NCBI GenBank assembly: GCA_016700155.1 | Contig: CP065001.1 | Span: 1,550,001-1,614,000, forward strand | DNA: 64,000 nucleotides | Origin: Ignavibacteriales bacterium | GTDB taxonomy: Bacteria > Bacteroidota > Ignavibacteria > Ignavibacteriales > Ignavibacteriaceae | Direction: 5' to 3' | Shown: positions 25,964-35,337 of the stretch, in pieces | How positions within the stretch are numbered: the stretch's first letter is position 1 | Layout: each line of letters starts with the position of its first letter | Program-made: the position numbers and the translations under genes | Notes under the pieces: model-generated | Databases searched by the model: none | The model's input: only the letters and a program-made list of their open reading frames with translations | Told to the model about the DNA's origin: nothing

Positions 25964-27526
25964 ATGAAACAGCAAATTGAAATAGTAGTACCACCAGATA
26001 AGATTGGTAATCGTGATTACCAAAAATTGACAGCATCTCAAAAATTAAAAATCCCGCCTGAAGAAATAACTGCGGTTGTTCCAATTAAACGATCAATTGA
26101 CGCACGCAGAAAAGAGCCTGTTTATCGTATACTCGTTGATGTCTATGTAAATGAAGAATCCGCAAAGTCCGAACTGAAATTCGATTATAAGAATGTTGAA
26201 AAAAGTAAAAGCGTAATTATTGTTGGCAGCGGTCCAGCAGGATTGTTTGCCGCATTAAAATTAATTGAGCTTGGAATTAAACCTGTTATTATCGAACGCG
26301 GCAAAGATGTTCAAAGCAGAAGGCGTGATCTTCGAGCGATACAACAGGAAAGTTTAGTCAATCCTGATTCTAACTATTGTTTTGGTGAAGGCGGTGCGGG
26401 CACTTACAGCGACGGCAAACTTTATACTCGTTCAAACAAACGCGGTGATGTAAACAGGATACTGGATATTTTTATTAATCATGGTGCCGATACTGATATT
26501 CGCGTTGACGCTCATCCTCATATCGGTTCAAACAAACTCCCAAAGATCGTTCAGAGTATTCGTGAGACAATTATTAATCATGGAGGAGAAATTGATTTTA
26601 ATGAACGAGTAACCGACTTTATCGTAAATGATTCAGAAATGAAGGGTGTTGTTACAAACACGGGAAAAGAATTTGTTGGTGAAGCGGTTATACTTGCAAC
26701 GGGACATTCGGCTAAAGACATTTTTTATCTGCTCCACAAACACAATATTTTTATCGAACCCAAACCATTCGCAATGGGAGTCCGCATTGAACATCCTCAA
26801 AAACTTATTGATGAAATTCAGTTTCACTCACCAGTGAGGAACGAAAACCTTCCAGCCGCTTCATATACATTAAAATGTGAAGTTGGGGAAAGGGGAGTGT
26901 TTTCATTTTGTATGTGTCCCGGCGGAATAATCGTTCCATCAGCAACAGCGAATGATGAAGTTGTTGTTAACGGAATGTCGTTATCAAGAAGAGATTCTCC
27001 ATTTGCCAATTCAGGTTTTGTAGTTGAAGTAACAGAAAATGAATGGAAGAATTATGAATCAGAGTTTCCATTTTCAGGATTAAAACTTCAGATGGAACTT
27101 GAACAGAAAGCGTTCTTACTTGCTGAAAAATCCCAGCGGGCACCGGCACAGAGGGTTACTGATTTTGTAAAAGGAAAAATATCTTCAACACTACCTGACT
27201 CATCATACATCCCCGGTTTAACTACGGCATCACTTCACAAAGAGCTTCCGGATTTTATTTCATCAAGATTAAAAACTGCACTAAATATTTTTAATAAGAA
27301 GATGAAAGGATATTATACCGAAGAAGCAATCCTTGTTGGTGTTGAATCAAGGACAAGTTCACCAATCAGAATTCCAAGAGACAGAGAAACACTGATGCAC
27401 ACAAATGTAAGCGGACTTTTTCCTTGCGGAGAAGGTGCCGGCTACGCAGGCGGAATCGTATCAGCAGCTATTGATGGTGAGAATAGTGCAGAAGCAGTGA
27501 GAAAATTATTAACCAAAAAATTATGA
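25964..27526 (+). CDS. FAD-dependent dehydrogenase, COG2509 type
   Basis: This flavoprotein of 520 residues has an N-terminal region of about 80 residues (KLTASQKLKIPPEEI...) typical of the COG2509 family. The FAD-binding motif VGSGPAGLFAALKLIELG is near residue 86, with ERG closing that fold. Other landmarks are GEGGAGTYSDGKLYTRS, ATGHSAKDIF and the C-terminal GLFPCGEGAGYAGGIVSAA. Family members are uncharacterised oxidoreductases conserved across many bacteria; the physiological substrate is unknown. It ends 23 bases before the convergent beta-helix gene and no terminator was found between them. Confidence 0.88.
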   Translation: MKQQIEIVVPPDKIGNRDYQKLTASQKLKIPPEEITAVVPIKRSIDARRKEPVYRILVDVYVNEESAKSELKFDYKNVEKSKSVIIVGSGPAGLFAALKLIELGIKPVIIERGKDVQSRRRDLRAIQQESLVNPDSNYCFGEGGAGTYSDGKLYTRSNKRGDVNRILDIFINHGADTDIRVDAHPHIGSNKLPKIVQSIRETIINHGGEIDFNERVTDFIVNDSEMKGVVTNTGKEFVGEAVILATGHSAKDIFYLLHKHNIFIEPKPFAMGVRIEHPQKLIDEIQFHSPVRNENLPAASYTLKCEVGERGVFSFCMCPGGIIVPSATANDEVVVNGMSLSRRDSPFANSGFVVEVTENEWKNYESEFPFSGLKLQMELEQKAFLLAEKSQRAPAQRVTDFVKGKISSTLPDSSYIPGLTTASLHKELPDFISSRLKTALNIFNKKMKGYYTEEAILVGVESRTSSPIRIPRDRETLMHTNVSGLFPCGEGAGYAGGIVSAAIDGENSAEAVRKLLTKKL

Positions 27527-27549
27527 ACTTATTCCTTGGACGCTTTTCA

Positions 27550-29394
27550 TTACTTTACTATCACAAACTTCTTAATATCACTGAATACAGGGATGTTGTT
27601 ATCACTCTTTACCATCAACTGATATATATACACCCCGCTTGATAAATCACTGATCCCGGATACCTGATTCCGGATACCGGATGAATTGAACTCTACTTCA
27701 TAATAACCTCCTGCCTGGTATTGATTTACTAAAACTGCTATTTGTTCTCCCTTTATGTCATATACATAGAGTTTTACATAACCCGATTCTTTTAACCTGT
27801 AACCAATGGTTGTTGATGGGTTAAACGGATTCGGATAGTTCTGATAAAGACGGTAGTCACTAATTGTAATTGGGTCATCATTCACTGATGTGATCTTTAC
27901 TGCAATCTCTTCACTCACTTTTGATTCGTTTCCTTGATTATCAACTGCTATTAGTTTGTAATAATAAGTTTCAACATCAGGTGGTGTTAGATGTGAATAT
28001 GCCGTATCTGTTAAACTTAAAACAAGTGTTGTGCTGTCTGCTGTAAATTCTGCAACTGTATCCCTGAAAAGTTTATACTCACTGAAATCTGCTTCTGTGT
28101 TCCTGTTCCATTTTACTGTTATCATTGCTGAATCATAAACTGCAATTAAATTCCTTGGTGGTCTTGGGGCTAAATCCTGGTAGTTATAAACTTCTCCATA
28201 CAATCCTCCATATAGACCGATGTCTATCCTGCTGCTGTCTTTGTCTTTCATATTTGGGTCACCCGCGTCTATCAATGGAGAATATTTCTGCAAATGGAAA
28301 TCCAGCTCGCCTTGTGTTGTGTCATCATTCACTATCATCGGGTCAACTGATAGGTTTGTACTGTCAGGTGTAAAGTTAGAATAATTTATTGTGTTGGTGT
28401 TCCATACATTATTGTATTGAATTAACGGATTGGGTTCTGTTGAATATTTTGCAATACCTGTGTTTGTTCCTGTTACAACATTGTGCTTTGCTACATTGGG
28501 TGCAGGTCCTATTACTATTCCTGTCCCGAGGTTTCCGGTTACATAATTATTCTGAAGATCAATGTATGGCACTCCGTTAATACGTATTCCTTCTACTCCA
28601 CTTTCTGCATATATAAGATTATTGTAAACCTTTGCTGAGTCAGATACGTATAAACTTATTCCCCATTGACCGTGTCTCATTACAATTGTATTGTTTGCAA
28701 TTATAGGTCTTGCACCTCCCAGTTGATCAATCCCTCGAATCCCAATTTCGTTTGTTTCTATATAGTTTGAATCAATGAGGGGAGTATAGGAATAATTAGA
28801 AGCACTTATTGATATACCAATTCCTTCGGGATAATTATGATAAATGTTATTGCAACGTACGATAGCATTTGAACTTGTAACATATATCCCAATTCTGTTA
28901 CCTGTTGAAATATTTTTATAAACGATCCCATTTGTCCCAGCGGTTATTCCACTTATTCCATTTATTACTCTATTTTGAATGATCGAACAATTTCCCAATC
29001 CATAAATCGAACGTCCCATATCAGAATTTTGATAAACGATTACATAGAATCCTTGAAATAAACAACTATCGGCAACTTGAACTGCACGAAAAGATGAAGT
29101 AGTAACTAATTCTCTCGTATCAATTACACAACTATCCATCCCGGCACCAATAAGAGATAAGCCGGGAATCATAATTACCTGCTCTTTATAAACGCCGTTT
29201 GCCACATAAATAGTATCACCAACTTCAGCAATGTTAATTGCATTCTGTATGCTGTCAGCGGCAGTTTCCCAGCTTGTGTAGGGCGGTGTGCTGCTGCCGG
29301 TTTTGCTTACGTAGCGTGTAGTAGCGTGGCTAATGTATAATGTACAATTTACAATGTACAATGATAGAAGAAGAAGAAACATTTTTGGTTTCAT
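27550..29394 (-). CDS. Right-handed beta-helix protein with T9SS sorting domain
   Basis: The product of 614 residues has a signal peptide whose second half is encoded by a dispersed repeat (YIVNCTLYISHA). A parallel beta-helix region follows from about residue 35 to 370, with the pectate-lyase-like opening SIQNAINIAEVGDTIYVA and many N..I..N turns such as NTIVMRHGQWGI. A fibronectin III-like domain (about 395-500) and a sorting domain (QNYPNPFNPSTTIGYRL) complete it. It lacks the PVEL module found in the other six sorted proteins. Polysaccharide binding or lyase activity is plausible for this fold, but no catalytic site is identifiable. The sorting domain contains an in-frame insertion (GIRNQVSGIS) encoded by a 14-base tandem repeat. 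Confidence 0.86.
   Translation of the reverse strand: MKPKMFLLLLSLYIVNCTLYISHATTRYVSKTGSSTPPYTSWETAADSIQNAINIAEVGDTIYVANGVYKEQVIMIPGLSLIGAGMDSCVIDTRELVTTSSFRAVQVADSCLFQGFYVIVYQNSDMGRSIYGLGNCSIIQNRVINGISGITAGTNGIVYKNISTGNRIGIYVTSSNAIVRCNNIYHNYPEGIGISISASNYSYTPLIDSNYIETNEIGIRGIDQLGGARPIIANNTIVMRHGQWGISLYVSDSAKVYNNLIYAESGVEGIRINGVPYIDLQNNYVTGNLGTGIVIGPAPNVAKHNVVTGTNTGIAKYSTEPNPLIQYNNVWNTNTINYSNFTPDSTNLSVDPMIVNDDTTQGELDFHLQKYSPLIDAGDPNMKDKDSSRIDIGLYGGLYGEVYNYQDLAPRPPRNLIAVYDSAMITVKWNRNTEADFSEYKLFRDTVAEFTADSTTLVLSLTDTAYSHLTPPDVETYYYKLIAVDNQGNESKVSEEIAVKITSVNDDPITISDYRLYQNYPNPFNPSTTIGYRLKESGYVKLYVYDIKGEQIAVLVNQYQAGGYYEVEFNSSGIRNQVSGISDLSSGVYIYQLMVKSDNNIPVFSDIKKFVIVK
27651..27678 (-). repeat. Tandem repeat (2 x 14 bases) inside a sorting-domain coding region
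   Basis: TGATCCCGGATACC is followed directly by TGATTCCGGATACC and then a partial third unit. On the minus strand this encodes the extra residues (R)NQVSGIS between the NSSG and LSSGVYIY strands, where other sorting domains in the window run straight through. Confidence 0.8.
29332..29362 (-). repeat. Dispersed TTGTACATTGTAAATTGTAC-type repeat inside a signal peptide
   Basis: On the minus strand ATTGTACATTGTAAATTGTA and following bases match the intergenic copy at 6181-6200 over its first 19 bases. Here the copy is translated as IVNCTLYIS in the signal peptide of the beta-helix protein. Confidence 0.75.
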
Positions 29395-29463
29395 AAAGTT
29401 ACCCGTCAGTTTATAACCACTGGTTGTAACTTAATCTTTTATAAATTGATTTGCGAGAGTAGA

Positions 29464-29494
29464 ATAAAAAAGGCGATTCAAATCGAACCGCCTT
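29464..29494 (-). terminator. Intrinsic terminator of the GH13/PQQ operon
   Basis: On the minus strand AAGGCG...CGCCTT closes a hairpin (with an inner CGATT/AATCG stem as an alternative) and is followed by TTTTTTATT. It lies 30 bases beyond the stop of the sugar dehydrogenase gene. Confidence 0.8.
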
Positions 29495-29524
29495 CATTCT
29501 TAACTCATAATTCTTAATTCTAAA

Positions 29525-31534
29525 CTACTTCAAGTACATCATCTTAATTATCTGGGTGAATGTTCTTTCGGATGCTACCGATTCAGCCTGAAGTTTAGCG
29601 TAATATACTCCCGATGAAAATTGATCAGCATTCCATACAACTTCCGAACGTCCTGAGGTTTTTACCCCGTCAAATAATTCAGTAACAACTTCACCAAGTA
29701 CATTAAGTATCTGAAGTTTTATCCTGCTTTCTTCAGGAAGATTAAATCTTATTGAAGTCGAAGGATTGAACGGATTCGGATAATTCTGCTCAAGAGTGTA
29801 ATCCATCTTTTTCAGATCAAGATTTACAAACAGTTCTGAAGAGTAAGAGAAAGTTCCGTCAAAATCTATCTGCTTAAGTCTGTAACCGACTGATCCTTTA
29901 AAATCATTATCACCGAAATCATCTACATATTCATACGAAGAGCCGTCAGTTGTGGTTCCGTTTCCTTCAACATAACCTATCTTAGCCCAGTTGTTATTAA
30001 GGAACCGTTCTATTTCAAATCCACGGTTGTTTGTTTCACTTGCCGTTCTCCACTTTAATACAACTGAACTTTGCACAGCATTAGCGGTAAAAGAAGTCAG
30101 TTCAACAGGTACTGATGTTATTATTTCTGATGCCTGGTTGCTATAGCCGGAGTTGTCAGTTGAGTTGTATGCAAATACTCTATAAGTATATTGAACCGTA
30201 TCATTCACACCCGCATTTGTGTAAGTAGTAACATTTGCACCGACTGAATCAATCAACACAAAACTTGTGGAAGATGTTTTCCTTTCAATCTTGAATCCAA
30301 GTTCGTTATTTGAATTATCATTCCATGTCAACTGAATACTGTTTGGAGGAACGGGAGTGGTCTGTAAGTTTGAAGGTGCAACTATTGCTGCAGTCGGCAT
30401 GAATTTATATATACGGTCGTTACTTCCTGAAAAGGCACAAACGTAGAGTTCATTATTTTGATCCACACCAAATGAAACAGGGGATGCGGAGGCAGTCAAC
30501 AGCAAAGTATTAACTGCGGGATTTATTCCATCATACTCAATTGACCATACTTTTCTTGAACCATAATCTGCGTAAATATATTTACCGTAAAGTCCGGGCA
30601 CATTTGGACCACGATAAACAAATCCGCCTGTTACTGAATAACCTTCACTTCTTGGATAAACCCAAATGGGTGAAGTATAAATTTCATTACATCCGGCTGT
30701 GTTGTACGGAGCGTTGCCTTCATAACAGCGCCAGCCATAATTTTTACCGAGTTCGATCACATCTATTTCTTCATAAGCATTCTGACCTACATCACCGGTC
30801 CATAACCACCCGGTTTCCGAATCAAAACTGAATCGCCATGGGTTACGCATTCCTACTGCATAGATCTCTTCTTTAAATCCCTGAGTATTACCAGCGAAAG
30901 GATTGGTAGGTGGTATTGCATAGTTCAAAACACCCTGAGTTGAATTAACATCTATTCTTAAAATCTTTCCAAGCCATGCAGCTTTGTTCTGACCATAATT
31001 ATCAGGATCACCGCCGCTTCCGCCGTCACCCATCGCGATGTATAAGTATCCATCAGGTCCGAATGAGGTTTGTCCGCCGTTGTGATTTGAATACGGCTGC
31101 GAAATTGTCATAAGATTTAATTCTGTGTTCTTATCTGCAGAATCAGGATTTGATGTTACCTGGAATCTTGAAACTTTTGTGTTTCGGGGACTTGAAGTCG
31201 TATAGTTTACATAGAAGTAACCGTTATTTTCATAGTCAGGATGAAACGCAAGACCAAGTAATCCCATTTCGCCGCCTGATGAAACACGGTCTGTTATATC
31301 AAGAAACACTTTTGTAGTTGTCGCATTAGGGTTGTTCTGAAAAACCCGGATAACACCCGCTTGTTCAACAATAAAAATGCGGTCTGTACCATCACCTGCG
31401 TTTTGAAAATCAACAGCATTGGTGAAAGTAAGATTTGGGAATGCGTCCTGTAACTGGTACTGGGCAGGTGTTTGAATATAAAAAGAAAAAAGAATTACGA
31501 ATGATAGGAGTAGTTTACTTTTTATCCTTTCCAA
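29525..31534 (-). CDS. PQQ-type sugar dehydrogenase (GDH/sorbosone-like) with T9SS sorting domain
   Basis: This exported six-bladed beta-propeller of the soluble glucose/sorbosone dehydrogenase family oxidises sugars with PQQ as cofactor. Recognised blocks are GGEMGLLGLAFHPDY, NHNGGQTSFGPDGYLYIAMGD, KILRIDVN, YAVGMRNPWRFSFD, TGDVGQNAYEEID and KNYGWRCYEG. It continues with a fibronectin III domain, the PVELTSFTANA module and a sorting domain (EQNYPNPFNPSTSIRFNL). The start is uncertain: TTG at 31534 has AGAGGT four bases upstream and gives MERIKSKLLLSFVILF, a good signal peptide. The ATG at 31576 would add 14 polar residues and overlap the upstream GH13 gene by 62 bases. Coupling to GH13 is clear either way. 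Confidence 0.88.
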   Translation of the reverse strand: MERIKSKLLLSFVILFSFYIQTPAQYQLQDAFPNLTFTNAVDFQNAGDGTDRIFIVEQAGVIRVFQNNPNATTTKVFLDITDRVSSGGEMGLLGLAFHPDYENNGYFYVNYTTSSPRNTKVSRFQVTSNPDSADKNTELNLMTISQPYSNHNGGQTSFGPDGYLYIAMGDGGSGGDPDNYGQNKAAWLGKILRIDVNSTQGVLNYAIPPTNPFAGNTQGFKEEIYAVGMRNPWRFSFDSETGWLWTGDVGQNAYEEIDVIELGKNYGWRCYEGNAPYNTAGCNEIYTSPIWVYPRSEGYSVTGGFVYRGPNVPGLYGKYIYADYGSRKVWSIEYDGINPAVNTLLLTASASPVSFGVDQNNELYVCAFSGSNDRIYKFMPTAAIVAPSNLQTTPVPPNSIQLTWNDNSNNELGFKIERKTSSTSFVLIDSVGANVTTYTNAGVNDTVQYTYRVFAYNSTDNSGYSNQASEIITSVPVELTSFTANAVQSSVVLKWRTASETNNRGFEIERFLNNNWAKIGYVEGNGTTTDGSSYEYVDDFGDNDFKGSVGYRLKQIDFDGTFSYSSELFVNLDLKKMDYTLEQNYPNPFNPSTSIRFNLPEESRIKLQILNVLGEVVTELFDGVKTSGRSEVVWNADQFSSGVYYAKLQAESVASERTFTQIIKMMYLK

Positions 31535-34500
31535 GCTTACCTCTGGTTTGTTTTTGTTTATGTTTTTTTGTTTCAATCTTTTTGTAATCTTTTAATAGCT
31601 CAAGAAATTTATCCACGTCATACCCGGCATTTATGGAAATTGGTTTCAAAACTGTGAAGTCTGCTTTAGGCGGCTTCGTTGTTTTGCTGGTCCCTGATAA
31701 AGTGGATTTAGATTTTTTCTTGCTTGCTGTGGTAGCCGGTTTTACGATTTTTTTGTCAGATTTTTTCTGAACTGAAAAAATACCGGTGAGAATTGTCAGC
31801 CATTGTACGAACGATTCAAATCTTTCTTTATTAAAGTACCTGATACCGTCGTATTCATTAACTAACAGCAAGTTAAAGATTACATCATTTGAAAACAAAT
31901 CAGAAATAAATGTAACAAGAGGTTGTTGGTTAGTTGATTTTTTAGTTGAAATGGGTTTTAATTTTTTGCTCTTAACAATATTTGATTGATCCCCATTTAG
32001 TTTTTCTAACGAACTTATAAAACGAGGATCAAGAAAAACTTTTATTAACTGAATTCGTGAACTTACGGCTTCATTATCATCTCCGGTTGAATTGAATAAC
32101 GATTCCAAAAATTTATTCAGCAATATTTTTTCAAAAAGGACTCTGCCGTACGCAGAGTCAGATATAGTTTTTATCATTAATTGTTTCAGCAGGCAATAAA
32201 GTATCATGAACAATTGATTGTTTTTGCTGCCTGTTAAAAATTCTTTTTCATCGGAATCTTTTTTCGTAATTGCTTTGAGATAGGTAGAAACCTTGCCAGT
32301 CTCATTTTTAAAATTATTATATAATTTCCCTGGTTCTTCAAGAGTAGTTTCTTTGGAAAACTCACTTACTAATTTTTCAAACTCGACAGGGATTGCAGAA
32401 ACATCTTCCGACTTACTCTTTTTTATTTTTTTTGTTGGAGAAGGCGAAAAAGTTTTGTCTGATAATTCTTTGAACGAATCGCTGTTTATATAATTATTCA
32501 GCGCGTTGTGGATTGGTTCGTTCTCAAGTTCCTTAATAAGTCTGTCTATTGATTCAACGCCTTTATTACTAATTCTTCTGTATAACTCTTCAAATTTTCC
32601 ATCCGCATCATAAACTTCGCTGAAGTCAAGGAAGATTTTATATTGGTAACCTCGAAGATTTGTGTGGAAACCGTGATCTGAAATTTCTCTTCCAGAAAAA
32701 AGATATTGAAGATTAGTCTTGTGTTCGCGGCAGATATAATAAAACTTAGAGGAAGACTTAAATCCAAGTGCTGACGCAACCCGCACAAAACCATTCTGGT
32801 ATTCAGTTGATTCACTATAAGCTTTCGCTACAGAAAAATTAATTGTTCCCTTACATTCATTATATGAATTGTTGTAGAGAACAAGTGCAACTTCACTTCC
32901 AGCTCTGTTTGTATATGCGTATACATTTTCGTTTATGTTGCCGTGACTATCTATGAAATCATAGAGCTGGAAAAATCCTGCCTGGCTGAACAAATATCTT
33001 TTCTTTAACAGAGGAAATATTTCCTGCTGATGCTGCCATATCAAATGCTGGTCTGGAATTTCATTGTAGTAAGCCCGCTTATATTCCATTCCATATTTTT
33101 CAGAGAAACCTTCAACTTGTCCGTGACCGAACATCGGAAGTCCGGGAAGAGTGATCATCATCAAAGAAACACCGAAATATTTATCGCCTTTACCGAACTG
33201 GTTAACCGCTGTTTCTTCATCGGGGTTGCTCATAAAGTTGACGTATCTTTTAAGAATTTCAGGATTGAAATCCAATGTGTTTTTTACAAGCAGCCGGTAC
33301 TTTTCATTTTCCTCCTTCATCATCATGTGCATGAACGCGCTGTTGTAAACGCGGTGCATACCAAGTGTTCTTACAAAATAACTTTCCATTAACCAGAATG
33401 CTTCGGCAAGCAGAAGAGTGTTAGGCATTTCAGCATTTATCCGGTCAACAACCTCACGCCAGAATTCAACCGGAAAAAAATCATCGAATGATCCTCTTGT
33501 CATTGAAAAATCCGAACGCGAAGGAATAGCTCCGCCTGAGCCGGGTTGCGGATACCACAAACGCTGATAATGTTTTTTTGCGAGAGTCATAGCTGCGTCA
33601 AATCTTATGATGGGAGTTTTCCTCGCGACATGCATTATCGTCTGTATGAGTGATTCTCTTACTTCAGGATTCAATAAGTTAAGCTGAGCTGTGTCATTCC
33701 ACGGCATGTTTGTTCCGTCGTTACCGTGATAAATATATTTTGCGCTGCCTGTATATGAATCAACTCTCTGGAAGACTACAGCAGCATCTGCTCTTGAATA
33801 ATATTTATCTTCAATCCTTACCTGCACACGCTCATCTTCTGAAAGATTCGGACCAGTGAATGAGTACGATGGATAGGGCTTATCATCACGTTGTATAAAA
33901 TAGTCTGGTTTTTCGACAACCCATTTTGAATAAATGCCAGTGTGATTCGGAACCATATCGCTTGCCATTCTGATTCCGCGTAACATTGCGCGGTGTTTCA
34001 GATTATTAAACGCATCTTCTCCGCCAAGTTCAGAAGCTATCACATAATCAAATAAGGAATATGCTGATGATGTTGCATCTGTATTACCGGTAAGCTGTTT
34101 AATTTTTTTTGAAGCTGAACTTCTTTCCCAAATTCCGATTAACCAGAGGCATGTGAAATTCCATTTTGCAAGATCATCGAGTTCTTCATCAGGAACCTGA
34201 TCTAATGTTGAAATATTTCTGTGGTATTTTTTTGAAAGCTGGTCAAGCCAGACGAACGTGTTCTTTGCCAGCATTACTACCTGCGGCATCCATTGGGTGT
34301 CTTCCGTAAACTTTTCGATCTCGCTGTAATAAAAAAGATGTTCGTCAGATGTAAGTGTTTGCCCTGATTCCAATTTCGTTTTCAGTTCTTCAAAATATTT
34401 TGAATCGAATTCATAAACCGGCACTGGCGGCGTTGCTTTTTCCCCGCCTCCGTGCTGCACAAAGATCTTGTAGTCTTCTTTTATTAAATCACTGCTTTTT

Positions 34501-35225
34501 AAAATTATGTCGATGAGATTTTCCGGAATGTACAACCCCCATTTTTCTTTAATGAATATCAATTGCTGTTCAATATCAAACGGGTTTGTAATAATTGGTC
34601 TTTTCAGAAAGTTAAATAAGGATAAATTATCCGAACCAACTGGCTTTTCGCTGTCAAAAAAAACTTCGGTCTGCTCGATGACTTTTTTATAGCTTGTTGA
34701 GTCCGCTAATATTTTATCAGAATAAAATTCACTTAACCTGTTTGTCGCAGGATTAATATTTTCAAGATGCAGGAGAATTATTTCTTCAATAATTATTTCT
34801 CTGTTCGGTTTGCCGGATGTTTGTCCTTCAAGATATTCTTCGGCTGTAACATCATTCTTAAATACAGTGACAGGTGGGAACTCTTCGATAAATTTTAAAA
34901 GTGTGCTATTAACTTCATCTTCAGATAAACCGTCACTTAGAAAATTTAATGCTTTTGAAAATACTCCCGGGTTTTGATCTTCTTCATATTTCCTGATAAC
35001 AAGATGAAATAGTTCATGCAGCAATCCAAGCGCGTTTATATTTCCCGGTGTTACAAGATAATCAACATCGCCTTCCGATCTTCTTACAGCATTTATTTTT
35101 TCAGAAACTTCTCTTGCAAGAGGGAAGTTTGAAATAATAAGATTACCTATTAATGAGAATAAGGAATCTTCAAACTGGTATTTAACTCTGGAATTTTTGC
35201 TGACGTGAAAATCGTATGTAGTCAT
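31515..35225 (-). CDS. Large GH13 alpha-amylase-family protein
   Basis: The product of 1236 residues has a glycoside hydrolase 13 barrel in its middle. Region I is DMVPNHTG; the nucleophile is Asp543 (IRFDAAMTL); the acid/base is Glu608 (LLLAEAFWLME); the third acid is Asp669 in SNPDEETAV, where the usual NHD histidine is proline. The first 330 residues are helical without a recognised domain. The C-terminal 350 residues are helical and Lys/Ser-rich with KKxKS runs, ending in a basic tail. No signal peptide is visible, so it is probably cytoplasmic and acts on alpha-glucans or a related sugar. Its position behind the ligase cluster and overlap with the sugar dehydrogenase suggest co-transcription. 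Exact specificity cannot be told. Confidence 0.85.
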   Translation of the reverse strand: MTTYDFHVSKNSRVKYQFEDSLFSLIGNLIISNFPLAREVSEKINAVRRSEGDVDYLVTPGNINALGLLHELFHLVIRKYEEDQNPGVFSKALNFLSDGLSEDEVNSTLLKFIEEFPPVTVFKNDVTAEEYLEGQTSGKPNREIIIEEIILLHLENINPATNRLSEFYSDKILADSTSYKKVIEQTEVFFDSEKPVGSDNLSLFNFLKRPIITNPFDIEQQLIFIKEKWGLYIPENLIDIILKSSDLIKEDYKIFVQHGGGEKATPPVPVYEFDSKYFEELKTKLESGQTLTSDEHLFYYSEIEKFTEDTQWMPQVVMLAKNTFVWLDQLSKKYHRNISTLDQVPDEELDDLAKWNFTCLWLIGIWERSSASKKIKQLTGNTDATSSAYSLFDYVIASELGGEDAFNNLKHRAMLRGIRMASDMVPNHTGIYSKWVVEKPDYFIQRDDKPYPSYSFTGPNLSEDERVQVRIEDKYYSRADAAVVFQRVDSYTGSAKYIYHGNDGTNMPWNDTAQLNLLNPEVRESLIQTIMHVARKTPIIRFDAAMTLAKKHYQRLWYPQPGSGGAIPSRSDFSMTRGSFDDFFPVEFWREVVDRINAEMPNTLLLAEAFWLMESYFVRTLGMHRVYNSAFMHMMMKEENEKYRLLVKNTLDFNPEILKRYVNFMSNPDEETAVNQFGKGDKYFGVSLMMITLPGLPMFGHGQVEGFSEKYGMEYKRAYYNEIPDQHLIWQHQQEIFPLLKKRYLFSQAGFFQLYDFIDSHGNINENVYAYTNRAGSEVALVLYNNSYNECKGTINFSVAKAYSESTEYQNGFVRVASALGFKSSSKFYYICREHKTNLQYLFSGREISDHGFHTNLRGYQYKIFLDFSEVYDADGKFEELYRRISNKGVESIDRLIKELENEPIHNALNNYINSDSFKELSDKTFSPSPTKKIKKSKSEDVSAIPVEFEKLVSEFSKETTLEEPGKLYNNFKNETGKVSTYLKAITKKDSDEKEFLTGSKNNQLFMILYCLLKQLMIKTISDSAYGRVLFEKILLNKFLESLFNSTGDDNEAVSSRIQLIKVFLDPRFISSLEKLNGDQSNIVKSKKLKPISTKKSTNQQPLVTFISDLFSNDVIFNLLLVNEYDGIRYFNKERFESFVQWLTILTGIFSVQKKSDKKIVKPATTASKKKSKSTLSGTSKTTKPPKADFTVLKPISINAGYDVDKFLELLKDYKKIETKKHKQKQTRGKLGKDKK

Positions 35226-35337
35226 TTTAATGGAGTTATTTGGTTAACAAAATTTTGTGCAAAAACTATCAACACAACTCTGATTAAAATAATGATTAAT
35301 GGTTTTAAATGAAGCGTTTGCTGATTAACTATATTAA

